A stretch of DNA of 64,000 nt from CAVWDU01 sp963753815 (GTDB taxonomy: Bacteria; Pseudomonadota; Gammaproteobacteria; Pseudomonadales; Halieaceae), in NCBI GenBank assembly GCA_963753815.1, contig CAVWDU010000003.1, positions 558,001 through 622,000 of the forward strand, written 5' to 3'. Below the pieces are notes generated by a model. It saw nothing but the letters and a program-made list of their open reading frames with translations. It had not been told where the DNA came from and made no database searches. The translations under genes were made by a program, and so were the position numbers. How positions within the stretch are numbered: position 1 is the stretch's first letter; every line of letters begins with the position of its first letter. Shown here one piece after another: positions 17,410 to 26,832 of the stretch.

Positions 17410-18900
17410 TCATCGTCCATCTCCGCCGGAGAGCACCATCGACGCCGCGCGAAACATCGCCCGGGCCTTGTTGCAGGTTTCCTTCCACTCGAGCGCCGGG
17501 TCAGAGTCGGCGACCACGCCGCCACCCGCCTGTATATGCAGGCGGCCGTCCTTTACCACCGCGGTGCGGATCGCGATCGCCGTGTCCATATCACCCGCCC
17601 AGGAGAGGTAACCCACCGCGCCGCCGTAGATGCCCCGTTTTGCCGGCTCGAGCTCGTCGATAATTTCCATTGCCCGGATCTTGGGAGCGCCGCTGAGCGT
17701 GCCCGCCGGCAGTGTCGCCCGCAGGACATCGATCGCCGAGCGCCCCGGGCGCAGGCGCCCGGTGACGTTGGACACGATATGCATCACGTGGGAGTAGCGT
17801 TCGACAATCATTTTTTCGGTGACCTGCACGGTACCGGTCTGGGCAATACGGCCAACGTCGTTGCGCCCCAGGTCAATCAGCATGAGGTGCTCGGCGATCT
17901 CCTTGGGGTCGGCCAGCAGCTCGGCTTCCATAGCCGCATCCTCGGCCTCGTCGCGGCCGCGTCGCCGGGTGCCTGCGATCGGGCGCACGGTGACCAGCCC
18001 TTTCTCCAGACGGGCAAGAATCTCCGGTGAAGAGCCGACGATATGAAAGTCGCCGAGATCCAGGTAATACATGTAGGGCGACGGGTTGAGATTGCGCAGG
18101 GCCCGGTAGAGGTTAAGCGGAGGAGCACCGAAGGGCAGGCTCATGCGTCGCGACGGCACTACCTGCATCACGTCGCCGGCGAGCACGTATTGCTTGACCC
18201 GTCCTACCCATGATTCATAGGTCTCGCGATCCACGTTGGTTTCCGCACGCGCTTCCAGCCCGGCGGTATCGCAGTCACCCAGGGCCACATCCGGTAGTGG
18301 CGGCATGGGTTGACGCAACCGCGCCGTCAGTTCATCGACCCGGTCCAGCGCGCGATCCAGCGCGTGATCGACCCCGGGGTCGGCGTTGACGACCACGCGG
18401 ATAGTCCCGGCCAGGTTATCGAACACCAGCACTTCGTCCGACAGCATCAACAGGATATCGGGCGTGCCCAGTCGATCCGGCGGCGCGCTCTGGCGCAGCC
18501 TGGGCTCGACGTAACGAACGGTATCGTAGCCGAAATAGCCCACCAGGCCACCGTGAAAAACCGGGAGGTCGTCGCCCGGGGCGGCCCGGAACCGCGTCTG
18601 GTACTGGGCGACGAACGCCAGAGGGTCCTCCACATCCAGCGCCTCCGACTGGTCTTCGCCGTCCCAGATCTCTACGCGTTGACCGTAAACCTTCAGCACC
18701 CGTCGGCAGGGCAGGCCGATGATCGAGTATCGGCCCCACTTTTCGCCGCCCTGCACGGACTCGAAAAAATAGGAGTAACGGCCCTCGGCCAGCTTCCGGT
18801 AAGCGCTGATCGGGGTTTCCAGATCAGCCAGGACCTCCCTGCTCACGGGGATGCGGTTGTAGTCTCTTGCCGCCAACGCGGCGAAATCCACGGGATTCAT
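17410..18900 (-). CDS. trpE: Anthranilate synthase component I
   Basis: Converts chorismate to anthranilate with TrpG. The start at MNPVDFAALAARDYNRIPVS gives 496 residues; a GTG 18 bases upstream (MHRPSP) is possible and neither has a clear ribosome site. The N-terminal LETPISAYRKL carries the tryptophan-feedback site, and the C-terminal chorismate-binding domain has QVVPSRRM, PIAGTRRRG, DLGRNDVGRI and GTLSGAPKIRAME. It is the first gene of the trp run. Confidence 0.95.
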   Translation of the reverse strand: MNPVDFAALAARDYNRIPVSREVLADLETPISAYRKLAEGRYSYFFESVQGGEKWGRYSIIGLPCRRVLKVYGQRVEIWDGEDQSEALDVEDPLAFVAQYQTRFRAAPGDDLPVFHGGLVGYFGYDTVRYVEPRLRQSAPPDRLGTPDILLMLSDEVLVFDNLAGTIRVVVNADPGVDHALDRALDRVDELTARLRQPMPPLPDVALGDCDTAGLEARAETNVDRETYESWVGRVKQYVLAGDVMQVVPSRRMSLPFGAPPLNLYRALRNLNPSPYMYYLDLGDFHIVGSSPEILARLEKGLVTVRPIAGTRRRGRDEAEDAAMEAELLADPKEIAEHLMLIDLGRNDVGRIAQTGTVQVTEKMIVERYSHVMHIVSNVTGRLRPGRSAIDVLRATLPAGTLSGAPKIRAMEIIDELEPAKRGIYGGAVGYLSWAGDMDTAIAIRTAVVKDGRLHIQAGGGVVADSDPALEWKETCNKARAMFRAASMVLSGGDGR

Positions 18901-19011
18901 GGGTGAGGGCCTGTGCACACTGTCCGGGTTGGCCCTGGCAACATGGCGACATGAGAAGCGGCGTGCGGCCGGGCCGGAGGCGCGACCTGTCCATGGGCTG
19001 TAAAAGGCCGC

Positions 19012-19039
19012 ATTGTACCTCGGGTCAACCGTATGGCAA
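19012..19039 (-). promoter_or_regulatory. Candidate promoter of trpE
   Basis: On the minus strand TTGCCA (19034-19039) and TACAAT (19012-19017) are 16 bases apart, leaving a leader of about 100 bases before trpE. The leader has GC-rich hairpin potential but no short open frame with clustered Trp codons, so classic attenuation is not supported. Confidence 0.45.
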
Positions 19040-19050
19040 GGCGTTGAGGG

Positions 19051-19719
19051 TCATACCCCGCTGAGTGCCCGCCGCATTTCTGCAATCACGGCGGCATAGT
19101 CCGGTGCGTTGAAGATTGCCGAGCCGGCGACAAAGGTATCGGCACCCGCCGTCGCGATTTCACCGATGTTGGCCGGGTTGACGCCGCCGTCCACCTCCAG
19201 CCGGATGTCAAACCCGGAGCCGTCGATCAACGCCCGCGCCGCCCGCAGCTTGGGGAGGACCGCCGGTATAAAAGACTGTCCGCCGAAGCCGGGGTTGACG
19301 GACATCAGCAATATCATGTCGACCTTGTCCAGCACATAATCCAGCGCGTCGAGACCGCGATGGGGATTAAACACCAGGCCCGACTTGCAACCCGCCTCGC
19401 GAATCATCTGCAGCGACCGGTCCACATGCGTGGAGGCGTCGGGGTGGAAGGTGATGTAGGTGGCGCCGGCCCGGGCGAAGTCGTCGATAAGGCGATCCAC
19501 CGGGGCAACCATCAGGTGTACGTCTATGTCCGCCGTCACACCGTGCTTGCGCAACGCTTCGCAGACCATTGGACCAATGGTCAGGTTGGGCACATAGTGA
19601 TTGTCCATCACGTCGAAGTGCACCATGTCGGCACCCGCCGCAAGCACCGCGTCCACTTCCTCGCCCAGACGGGCAAAATCCGCGGAGAGTATCGAAGGGG
19701 CTATGCGGTAATCAGTCAT
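19051..19719 (-). CDS. rpe: Ribulose-phosphate 3-epimerase
   Basis: Interconverts ribulose-5-phosphate and xylulose-5-phosphate in the pentose phosphate cycle. The start is at MTDYRIAPSILSADFARLG, giving 222 residues. TIM-barrel motifs DVMDNHYVPNLTIGP and NPGFGGQSFIP carry the metal ligands and the catalytic loop. In Pseudomonas gph lies between rpe and trpE; it is absent here. Confidence 0.96.
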   Translation of the reverse strand: MTDYRIAPSILSADFARLGEEVDAVLAAGADMVHFDVMDNHYVPNLTIGPMVCEALRKHGVTADIDVHLMVAPVDRLIDDFARAGATYITFHPDASTHVDRSLQMIREAGCKSGLVFNPHRGLDALDYVLDKVDMILLMSVNPGFGGQSFIPAVLPKLRAARALIDGSGFDIRLEVDGGVNPANIGEIATAGADTFVAGSAIFNAPDYAAVIAEMRRALSGV

Positions 19720-19884
19720 GTTGCGCCTCGGGCTGGTGAGGGCGCCGCTGTGCGCCCGATGTGGTCGGGCCGGTGCCGCGCAGGACACCGGGCGGATGGA
19801 CTATCGATGATAACGGCAGAGATTGCAACGCCGCGCCTGCGGCCAGAACCAGCGAGGGCACCTCCGGGTTAAAACCGGCGGGCC

Positions 19885-20583
19885 TCATGAACTGTGTACA
19901 CCACCGGGTGCCTGTCGCGCCCGCTCGTCGAGCTGCCGCAGGCGCTGGGGAGTCCCCACGTCCTCCCAGTCGCCAGTGTAGTGCTCGGCGCTGACCAGTC
20001 CCTCATCGATCGCGCTGTCGAGCAGTGGGCGCAGCCGCATAACCCCGGGGCGCTGCTGTGCAACCAGGCCGGGATCGAAAAGTCCAACGCCCGAATAGGT
20101 AAGCCCGGATTGGTGCGCCGCGCGGGCCGCCACTCGACCGCCGGCGCCCAACAGGAAATCGCCCTCGGGGTGTTGTGGCGGGTTGGTGACCAGCACCAGG
20201 TGTGCCAGCCGCTCCCCGAGCCGCAGGTCGACCAGCCGGGAGAAAGGGTAATCCGTCCAGACGTCCCCGTTGACCACGATAAACGGACCATCGCCGAGCA
20301 GCGGCAGCGCCTTGACGATTCCCCCAGCGGTCTCCAGCGGCTCCGGCTCCCGGGACCAGTGGATAGCGAGATTCCAGCGGCTGCCGTCTCCCAGGTAGTC
20401 CACGATCTGTTCACCGAGGTGGGAAACGTTAATCACCACCTCGCGCGTACCGGCAGCGGCGAGCCCGGCGAGATGGTATTCGATGAGAGGTCTCCCGGCG
20501 ACCCGCAGCAACGGCTTCGGCGTGGCGTCGGTCAGTGGGCGCATTCTCTCGCCGCGACCGGCTGCCAGGATCATGGCCTTCAT
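19885..20583 (-). CDS. murU: N-acetylmuramate alpha-1-phosphate uridylyltransferase
   Basis: Makes UDP-MurNAc from MurNAc-1-phosphate in the cell-wall recycling bypass of MurA, a route linked to intrinsic fosfomycin tolerance in Pseudomonas. The 232-residue nucleotidyltransferase has LAAGRGERMRPLTD (nucleotide binding), TPKPLL, and VNGDVWTD with the metal-binding Asp. Its ATG overlaps the amgK stop (ATGA). This amgK-murU pair next to lptD is as in P. aeruginosa. Confidence 0.92.
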   Translation of the reverse strand: MKAMILAAGRGERMRPLTDATPKPLLRVAGRPLIEYHLAGLAAAGTREVVINVSHLGEQIVDYLGDGSRWNLAIHWSREPEPLETAGGIVKALPLLGDGPFIVVNGDVWTDYPFSRLVDLRLGERLAHLVLVTNPPQHPEGDFLLGAGGRVAARAAHQSGLTYSGVGLFDPGLVAQQRPGVMRLRPLLDSAIDEGLVSAEHYTGDWEDVGTPQRLRQLDERARQAPGGVHSS

Positions 20584-21623
20584 ACGGCGCGATTCCACGG
20601 CTGTCGCTGAATCAACGGGTCGAGCCGCCGTTGGAACCAGGCCTGGAATTCAGCGAACAGCGGCTCTGAACCGGCGTAGCGCGCCGTGATTTCGCGGACA
20701 TAAGCCAGCACCAGCGGCAGGTCGTCGAGGTAGGCTGACTTGCCGTCGCGCAGGTGCAGGCGGGCGAAGGTACCCAGCACTTTCAAATGCCGATGCAGGC
20801 CCATCCAGTCGAACCAGCACAGGAACTGTGCATCCGAGGCGCCCGCAGGCAACCCCGCCGCGAGCCTTTGCTCGCGATACGCGAGCGCCCAGCGTTCCAC
20901 GCGTGTTGCCGGCCAGCGCACGTAACAGTCGCGCAGCAGCGACACGGGATCATAGGTCAGCGGACCCAGCACCGCATCCTGGAAATCGATCACGCCCAGT
21001 TTGCCTCCGGACAGGCACATCAGGTTGCGGCTGTGGAAATCACGATGGGTGAATACCCGGGGCTGCTCCAGCGCGGTCGCGATGAGCCGCTCGCTGAACG
21101 TATCCAGGAGGCGGACTTCGGATTCCGGGGGACTGTAACCCAGCAGGGGCTCCACGAACCACGCGGCAAACCGCCCCAGTTCCTCGGCCAGGGTGTCCGT
21201 GTCATACCGCGGACAACCCGCCGGCGGTCGCGCGGCAGCGATTCCCGTCAGCAAGGCAAGGGCTTCGCGGTACCGATCGTCCACCGAGGCCGCGTTCAGT
21301 TCATCCAGCAGCAAACAATCGCCGAAATCCTCCAACAGCAGGTAGCCCCGGTCGATATCGGTCGCGAGCAACGCGGGTACCCTGACACCCCCGGCGTCCA
21401 GGCAATCGCGCACGGCAATGAAGTCGGCATTGTTCTGGGTGTCCGGTGGCGCCACGACGGCGATACAGCTGGACCGCTCGCCGAACAACCGAAAATACCG
21501 GCGCTGGCTGGCATCGCCGGCGACCGTGTCGGCCCGCAGGTCACCGCGATACCACCCCGCAGGCAAGCGGGGTGCGGCCCACTCGAGCAGGGCGCCCGGT
21601 ACGGTTTTTGCGGCCTCACTCAC
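20580..21623 (-). CDS. amgK: N-acetylmuramate/N-acetylglucosamine kinase AmgK
   Basis: Anomeric sugar kinase feeding MurU in peptidoglycan recycling. The 347-residue protein has the aminoglycoside-phosphotransferase/kinase fold: GDASQRRYFR N-lobe loop, catalytic FTHRDFHSRNLM, and metal-binding GVIDFQDAVLGP. It starts with GTG and is divergent from lptD with about 120 bases between. Confidence 0.92.
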   Translation of the reverse strand: MSEAAKTVPGALLEWAAPRLPAGWYRGDLRADTVAGDASQRRYFRLFGERSSCIAVVAPPDTQNNADFIAVRDCLDAGGVRVPALLATDIDRGYLLLEDFGDCLLLDELNAASVDDRYREALALLTGIAAARPPAGCPRYDTDTLAEELGRFAAWFVEPLLGYSPPESEVRLLDTFSERLIATALEQPRVFTHRDFHSRNLMCLSGGKLGVIDFQDAVLGPLTYDPVSLLRDCYVRWPATRVERWALAYREQRLAAGLPAGASDAQFLCWFDWMGLHRHLKVLGTFARLHLRDGKSAYLDDLPLVLAYVREITARYAGSEPLFAEFQAWFQRRLDPLIQRQPWNRAV

Positions 21624-21744
21624 CGAAAATTTCCGGACAGAGGCCGCGCTGATGCATTATCATTCGCGATTGGTCGGCAAGTTGTCATCCACATCAATGT
21701 CATTCCCAGTTCCAAGAGTATTCCTACCCGAAAAAACCCCGCCG

Positions 21745-24189
21745 ATGCCTCTCCGGGCGGTGCTTGGATTAATCTCCCTCGCCGTGGTGCTGGCGTCGGG
21801 AGCCCGGGCAGCCGAGGATACCAATCCCGCTACCTGTACCGCCACCGGAAACGGCGAGACGGCAGCATGTACGGCCACCCACGACACGACAGAATCGCCC
21901 GTCAACCCGACCCAGCGCCACAATCTCGACTGGATCGTGGAGGAAAGTGTCCCGCCGCAGCTGGTGGACAGGGAGTGCCTGATCTGCGGCGGACGCTATA
22001 TTGATCCACTCGGCGAGCTGGACGCCCTGGTCGAGCCGGATGCAGCGGACATCGAGGCCACGGCGAGCCGCTCCGAGATCGTCGGCGAAACCGTGTATCT
22101 CTCCGGGGGCGTCACCGTGAACCAGGGCTATCGGCGACTTCGTGCCGACCAGGCCACCCTTCGCCGCGATCAGCAATCCGCCGAACTGGAGGGCGGTATC
22201 CAGGTGCGCGAGCCCGGTGTGTTGATAGTGGGTGACAGCGCTCGCCTGCACTCAGATTCAGGTGAGGTCGACATCGACGACAGTCGCTTCGTCCTGCACG
22301 CGCAGCAGCTGCGGGGCGCCGCCGCTTCACTGCAGCGTGACGGCGACGGGCTGGTCCACATCCACGAGGGCATGCTCACGTTCTGCGCGCCCGAGGACAA
22401 CCACTGGGCAATACGTGCCGACGAGATGCAACTGGATCTCGATACCGGCGTCGGTATTGCGCGGGGCGCGCGCTTCGACGTGGCTGGGGTGCCCGTGCTA
22501 TACGTCCCCTGGGTGCGATTTCCACTGGACGACCGCAGGAAAACAGGGCTGCTGATCCCTGATATCGGCAGTGACAGTCGCGGCGGCGTCGACGTACAGG
22601 TGCCTGTCTACCTGAATCTTGCCTCCAACTACGACGCCCTGTACGCACCCCGCTTTATCCAGGAGCGTGGCCTCAATCACGAGATGGAGCTGCGGTACCT
22701 GGATCCCCGGGTTGGCTACTGGTCCGCTTCCGGTGCGTATCTCGCCGACGACGACCGCTACAGCAGAGAGGTCCCGGAGGACCGCAATCACGATCGTTGG
22801 GCCGTGGGTTTGCAGCACCAGGCAGTGTTCAGCAAGCGCTGGCGCTCGCGGGTCGATTACGGCAAGGTGAGTGATGTCGATTACCTGAAGGATCTCGACA
22901 GCTCCAGTCTCAACACCAAACGCCAGGCCAACCTGCTGCAACTGGGCTCGCTCGACTATCTCGGTGATCGCTGGCTGGTCAACATGGAACTGCAGCAGTT
23001 CCAGGCGCTGAACGACGATATAGTTCGCAACAATTACAAGAAGCTGCCTCAGTTGACCGCCCAATATCGCAACAGCCTGGCGCCCTTCACCCTCGAGCCC
23101 GTCGCTCAGGCCCAGTATTCCTACTTTGATACCGATGACAACCGGGTGATCGGTCACCGGGCCTACGCGGAAGCAGGCCTCACCTACCCGATGATCTGGA
23201 CCCAGGGCTTCATCAAACCGCAGGTGAAGTACCGCCACCTTCAATACAGCTTAAGCGGCAGTAACCTGCCTTCGCGCGATGAGCAGCCATCGGCGGGTAC
23301 TGCCGTGGTCAATATAGACAGCGGCCTCTATTTCGAGCGATCCACGCGCGTCGCCGGCAACGGGCTGCTGCAAACACTCGAACCGAGGCTGTATTATCTG
23401 TACGCGGACTACGAAGACCAGAGTTCTCACCCGGATTTCGACACTGCCGAGCTCACGTTCAACTACAACCAGCTGTTTCGCGACACACGGTTTTCAGGCA
23501 ACGACCGGCTGGACGACGCCAACCAGCTGGCTATCGGTGTAACCACCCGCTTTATCAGCGATGAGGACGGCCGGGAGCAGCTCAGTGCCAGCCTGGGCAC
23601 GATCGTGTATTTCAAGGATCGCCGGGTGCGGCTGGAACCCACGGACCCGCCGCTGGACAGCACCACCTCTGAACTGGCCGGAGAGTTGCGCTTCAACCCC
23701 AACACGCGCACTACCCTGCGCGCATCTGTGGTGTGGGACCCGGACAGTGGCAACGTGAACAGCGCCAACTTCACCACCGGTTACATCCGGGGCGACAACG
23801 AGATATACAATATCGGCTACACGTTTCGCCGGCCCATCACCCTCATTGGCAACCAGCCCGTGACCGAGCAGTTGCACTTCTCGGCCTTTGTGCCAATAAA
23901 CAACCAATGGAACGCGTTTGCGAGCTGGAACTACAGCCTCGAAGCGCAAACCAGCGTAGAGGATATGATCGGGATCGAGTATGAGAGCTGCTGCTGGAAA
24001 CTGCGCCTGCTTCACCTGCGCTATTTTGATACCGTTGCCGGTGGTACCAACGACTTCGACAATCCCGACCTGGAACGGGAACGTTCTACCCAGGTGCAGA
24101 TCATACTCAAGGGCCTGGGTGGATTTGGAGACCGGGTCGAGGGCTTACTGGAAGACATGATCAGAGGATATGAAGAGCGTGAATATTAA
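21745..24189 (+). CDS. lptD: LPS-assembly outer-membrane protein LptD
   Basis: Inserts lipopolysaccharide into the outer leaflet together with LptE. Start at ATG followed by a clean signal peptide (about 1-22); in-frame ATGs 45 and 93 bases upstream are less likely. The 814 residues include the periplasmic jellyroll (about 100-290) and a C-terminal 26-strand barrel. The paired barrel cysteines C749-C750 (ESCCW) match those of E. coli. The N-terminal part has four cysteines (C31, C42, C78, C81 in ECLICGG), more than the single early Cys of E. coli. It overlaps surA by 20 bases. Confidence 0.95.
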   Translation: MPLRAVLGLISLAVVLASGARAAEDTNPATCTATGNGETAACTATHDTTESPVNPTQRHNLDWIVEESVPPQLVDRECLICGGRYIDPLGELDALVEPDAADIEATASRSEIVGETVYLSGGVTVNQGYRRLRADQATLRRDQQSAELEGGIQVREPGVLIVGDSARLHSDSGEVDIDDSRFVLHAQQLRGAAASLQRDGDGLVHIHEGMLTFCAPEDNHWAIRADEMQLDLDTGVGIARGARFDVAGVPVLYVPWVRFPLDDRRKTGLLIPDIGSDSRGGVDVQVPVYLNLASNYDALYAPRFIQERGLNHEMELRYLDPRVGYWSASGAYLADDDRYSREVPEDRNHDRWAVGLQHQAVFSKRWRSRVDYGKVSDVDYLKDLDSSSLNTKRQANLLQLGSLDYLGDRWLVNMELQQFQALNDDIVRNNYKKLPQLTAQYRNSLAPFTLEPVAQAQYSYFDTDDNRVIGHRAYAEAGLTYPMIWTQGFIKPQVKYRHLQYSLSGSNLPSRDEQPSAGTAVVNIDSGLYFERSTRVAGNGLLQTLEPRLYYLYADYEDQSSHPDFDTAELTFNYNQLFRDTRFSGNDRLDDANQLAIGVTTRFISDEDGREQLSASLGTIVYFKDRRVRLEPTDPPLDSTTSELAGELRFNPNTRTTLRASVVWDPDSGNVNSANFTTGYIRGDNEIYNIGYTFRRPITLIGNQPVTEQLHFSAFVPINNQWNAFASWNYSLEAQTSVEDMIGIEYESCCWKLRLLHLRYFDTVAGGTNDFDNPDLERERSTQVQIILKGLGGFGDRVEGLLEDMIRGYEEREY

Positions 24190-25459
24190 TCTTCGACTGG
24201 CCGCAGCGGCCGCGCTGTCGTGGCTGATTCTGGCAGCAAACGCCGGGGCCGAGACCCAGTTGCTCGACCAGGTGGTCGCCATCGTCGACGATGACGTGGT
24301 CATGGCCAGCGAACTTCGGGACCGCATCCAGGTGGTCACGGAGAACCTGGAGGCGCGCGGCGTCGAGATACCCGCCGAGGACGTGTTGATCCGCGAGACC
24401 CTGGACCGGTTGATCCTGGAGAGCATCCAGCTGCAGATGGGTGCGAGGGTCGGTGTGCGCATCGCCGATCCGCAGCTGAACGGCGCAATCGCACGTATTG
24501 CTGCCGGCAACGGCATGAATCTCGAGCAGTTCCAGGCGGCTCTCGAGGCCGAGGGACAATCCTACACCGCCATGCGCGAGCAGATTCGACGCGAGATGAT
24601 TCTGCAGCGGGTACAGTCGGGTAACGTCAACCAGCGTATCCAGATCACCCCGCAGGAGGTCGAAAATTTCCTCGGCACGGAAGAGGGCCAGAAAATGTCG
24701 CAGCCCCAGTATCGGTTGCTGCATGCGCTGCTGCCGGTATCCGGCGATGCTTACGGCAATGAAGAGGCCGCAGCGGAGGCCCACGTACAGGGCGTGCTAC
24801 GCCGGATTCGCGCCGGGGAGCCCTTCGACCAGGCCATTCAATCGAGCAATGGTCAATACCGGTTCACGGGAGGCGACCTCGGCTGGCGCAGCAAGGATGA
24901 CCTGCCCTCGGTTCTCAGCGATGCCGCGCCGCCCCTGGCAAAGGGCGAAACATCAGACCCGATCCGCAGTGAGAGCGGCTTCCACCTCATCTATATGGTG
25001 GACAAGCGCGGGGCCGAGCAGGTGGTCTCCCAGACCCACGTTCGCCACATACTGGTCAAGCCGTCTGAAATCATGACAGAGCAGCAGGCCCTGCAACTGG
25101 TCACGGACCTCAAGGCCCGTGTCAACGCCGGTGCCGACTTCGCGGAACTCGCCCGGGAGTACTCAGAGGACATCGGGTCGGCCCAGGAGGGAGGCGACCT
25201 CGGCTGGACCAGCCCGGGGCAGATGGTGCCGGAGTTCGAGAAAGCCATGGCCCAAACAGAGGTGGGCAGCATCAGTGACCCGGTCCAGTCCCAGTTCGGC
25301 TGGCACATCATCGAGGTACTGGAACGGCGACGCCAGGACATCACCGAAGAGGCCATCCAGAACAAGGCCATGGAGTACCTGCACCAGCGCAAGTACCAGG
25401 AAGAACTCGATGCGTGGCTGCGTCGCATCCGCGACGAGGCCTACGTGGACATCAAGTAG
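24170..25459 (+). CDS. surA: Periplasmic chaperone/peptidyl-prolyl isomerase SurA
   Basis: Escorts outer-membrane proteins, LptD included, across the periplasm. The 429-residue protein has a signal peptide (about 1-27, ending NAGA), the SurA N-domain (LLDQVVAIVDDDVVMASEL), two parvulin domains (about 175-276 and 286-387; GGDLGWRSKDDLP and GGDLGWTSPGQMVPEF are their paired signature loops), and the C-terminal helix. The start lies inside the lptD end. In related genomes pdxA follows immediately; here it is about 5 kb away. Confidence 0.95.
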   Translation: MKSVNINLRLAAAAALSWLILAANAGAETQLLDQVVAIVDDDVVMASELRDRIQVVTENLEARGVEIPAEDVLIRETLDRLILESIQLQMGARVGVRIADPQLNGAIARIAAGNGMNLEQFQAALEAEGQSYTAMREQIRREMILQRVQSGNVNQRIQITPQEVENFLGTEEGQKMSQPQYRLLHALLPVSGDAYGNEEAAAEAHVQGVLRRIRAGEPFDQAIQSSNGQYRFTGGDLGWRSKDDLPSVLSDAAPPLAKGETSDPIRSESGFHLIYMVDKRGAEQVVSQTHVRHILVKPSEIMTEQQALQLVTDLKARVNAGADFAELAREYSEDIGSAQEGGDLGWTSPGQMVPEFEKAMAQTEVGSISDPVQSQFGWHIIEVLERRRQDITEEAIQNKAMEYLHQRKYQEELDAWLRRIRDEAYVDIK

Positions 25460-25588
25460 GCCGGAGTCCTCGCCGGTCGAGCGCCGGCCAATGTCCAGGT
25501 GAACCGCCGCGCTGACAGCCCCGGCTCAGATGCGCGTTGCCAGCGGCGGAAGTGACCGTGCCGGTTCCTGATGCAATCGTACCCTGCG

Positions 25589-25918
25589 TCAGCGCAGTGG
25601 AAACAGCGGCCCGAGGTCGCCATTCACTGCGGAAGGCTGCGCGGGCACATCGGCGTTGGTGACGTTTCCCATCGAGGCATACAGCTGGTAGCCACTGTTC
25701 TGTGCCTCGCCGAAAATACCGCGCCAGCTGGCGTGTATTTCCAGCATGGTGGCGCGCCAGAAGGTCTGTAGCGAAACCCCGGCAACTTCCGGGTCCGCGG
25801 CCGCTTCAGGCTGCGGGTCGTCGACAGGTCCGTAGGTACCCCCGAGTAACAGCGCGCCGATGATCGCCAGGCTCATGGCCAGATCCCGACACCTGGATGT
25901 CTCCCGGAGCGCGCTCAT
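25589..25918 (-). CDS. Hypothetical single-pass membrane protein
   Basis: A possible small protein of 109 residues. An N-terminal hydrophobic stretch (about 14-27, AMSLAIIGALLLGGTYG) is followed by a Pro/Ala-rich linker and a hydrophilic tail with FWRATMLEIHASWRGIFGEA, compatible with an inner-membrane anchor or signal peptide. I do not recognise a family. It sits alone on the minus strand between surA and the ABC exporter genes. It could be a chance frame in GC-rich DNA, but the ordered membrane segment and coherent composition make it plausible. Confidence 0.4.
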   Translation of the reverse strand: MSALRETSRCRDLAMSLAIIGALLLGGTYGPVDDPQPEAAADPEVAGVSLQTFWRATMLEIHASWRGIFGEAQNSGYQLYASMGNVTNADVPAQPSAVNGDLGPLFPLR

Positions 25919-26103
25919 TCCAATGACCTCATGTGCAATGCCGATAAATGAGCGATCAGAATAAAAGCTGCACCACCACGGCGCCAGGCGGGGTATCAGA
26001 TAGCGTGACAGGACTCACAGCAGCCCGGTGCAAGCCGTGAGGTCGATCACGGAACGCAGCCGGCCGCCCTCCGGGACACGGCGAGGCCCGCCGGCGGGGT
26101 GCC

Positions 26104-26832
26104 TCAGCCCGGACTGTTCGGCCGGCTACTGTTCATGAAAGCGCGGTACTGGTGTAACACGGTCGCCGTATCACCTTCGGCCATGACCGCGCCGTCATTG
26201 ATCCAGACCGTGCGGTCACACAGTGTGCGAATCTGCGCGTCGGTGTGCGAGACAAAGACCACGGTCTGTTCGCCACTGATCCGCTGTTTCATCGCTTCCA
26301 GCGCCTTGTTGCGAAAGCGGCTGTCGCCCACGCTGAGCACTTCATCTATCAGCAGGATGTCGACGTGGGTAACCAGGGCCGTGGTGAATCCCAGCCGCGA
26401 GCGCATACCGGTGGAGTAGGTCTTGACCGGTTCCTCGAAGGAGTCGCCCAGTTCTGAGAAGGCCTTGATCTCCTCGAGATACGCCGTCGCCTGGCGCCGG
26501 GTCGCCCCCTGCAGCATCGCCGCCAGGAGGGCATTGTCACGGCCGCTGAGTTGTGGCCTGAAACCCAGACCGATGGTCAGCAGTGCCGCCTTGACGCCCT
26601 CGCGCCTGCGTATCACGCCGTCATCGGCGGCCAGGATACCCGCCATGACCCGCAGAATCGTCGTCTTGCCACAGCCATTGCGACCAATGAGGCCCAGCGT
26701 TTCGCCATTGAACAGCTTGAGTGACACCCGGTCAAGCACCCGGTGCTGGCCGTGATCGAACGTCGACCGCTGGGTTTTGAAGCTGAGGGACACCCGCTCC
26801 ATCTCCAGCATGACCTCACGCCCCTCGTTCAC
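26104..26832 (-). CDS. Polysaccharide ABC transporter, ATP-binding protein (KpsT/Wzt type)
   Basis: Energises export of a lipid-linked polysaccharide across the inner membrane. The 242-residue ATPase has Walker A GRNGCGKTT, signature YSTGMRSRL, Walker B ILLIDEVLSVGD and the switch His in VFVSHTD. The length is close to KpsT and lacks the C-terminal glycan-binding domain seen in long Wzt proteins, so recognition of a modified chain end is not expected. It overlaps the permease gene by 4 bases (ATGA). Confidence 0.92.
   Translation of the reverse strand: MNEGREVMLEMERVSLSFKTQRSTFDHGQHRVLDRVSLKLFNGETLGLIGRNGCGKTTILRVMAGILAADDGVIRRREGVKAALLTIGLGFRPQLSGRDNALLAAMLQGATRRQATAYLEEIKAFSELGDSFEEPVKTYSTGMRSRLGFTTALVTHVDILLIDEVLSVGDSRFRNKALEAMKQRISGEQTVVFVSHTDAQIRTLCDRTVWINDGAVMAEGDTATVLHQYRAFMNSSRPNSPG

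Noticed and set aside
18900..19011. trp leader as a classic attenuator
   Set aside because: No short reading frame with consecutive Trp codons is found in the leader.
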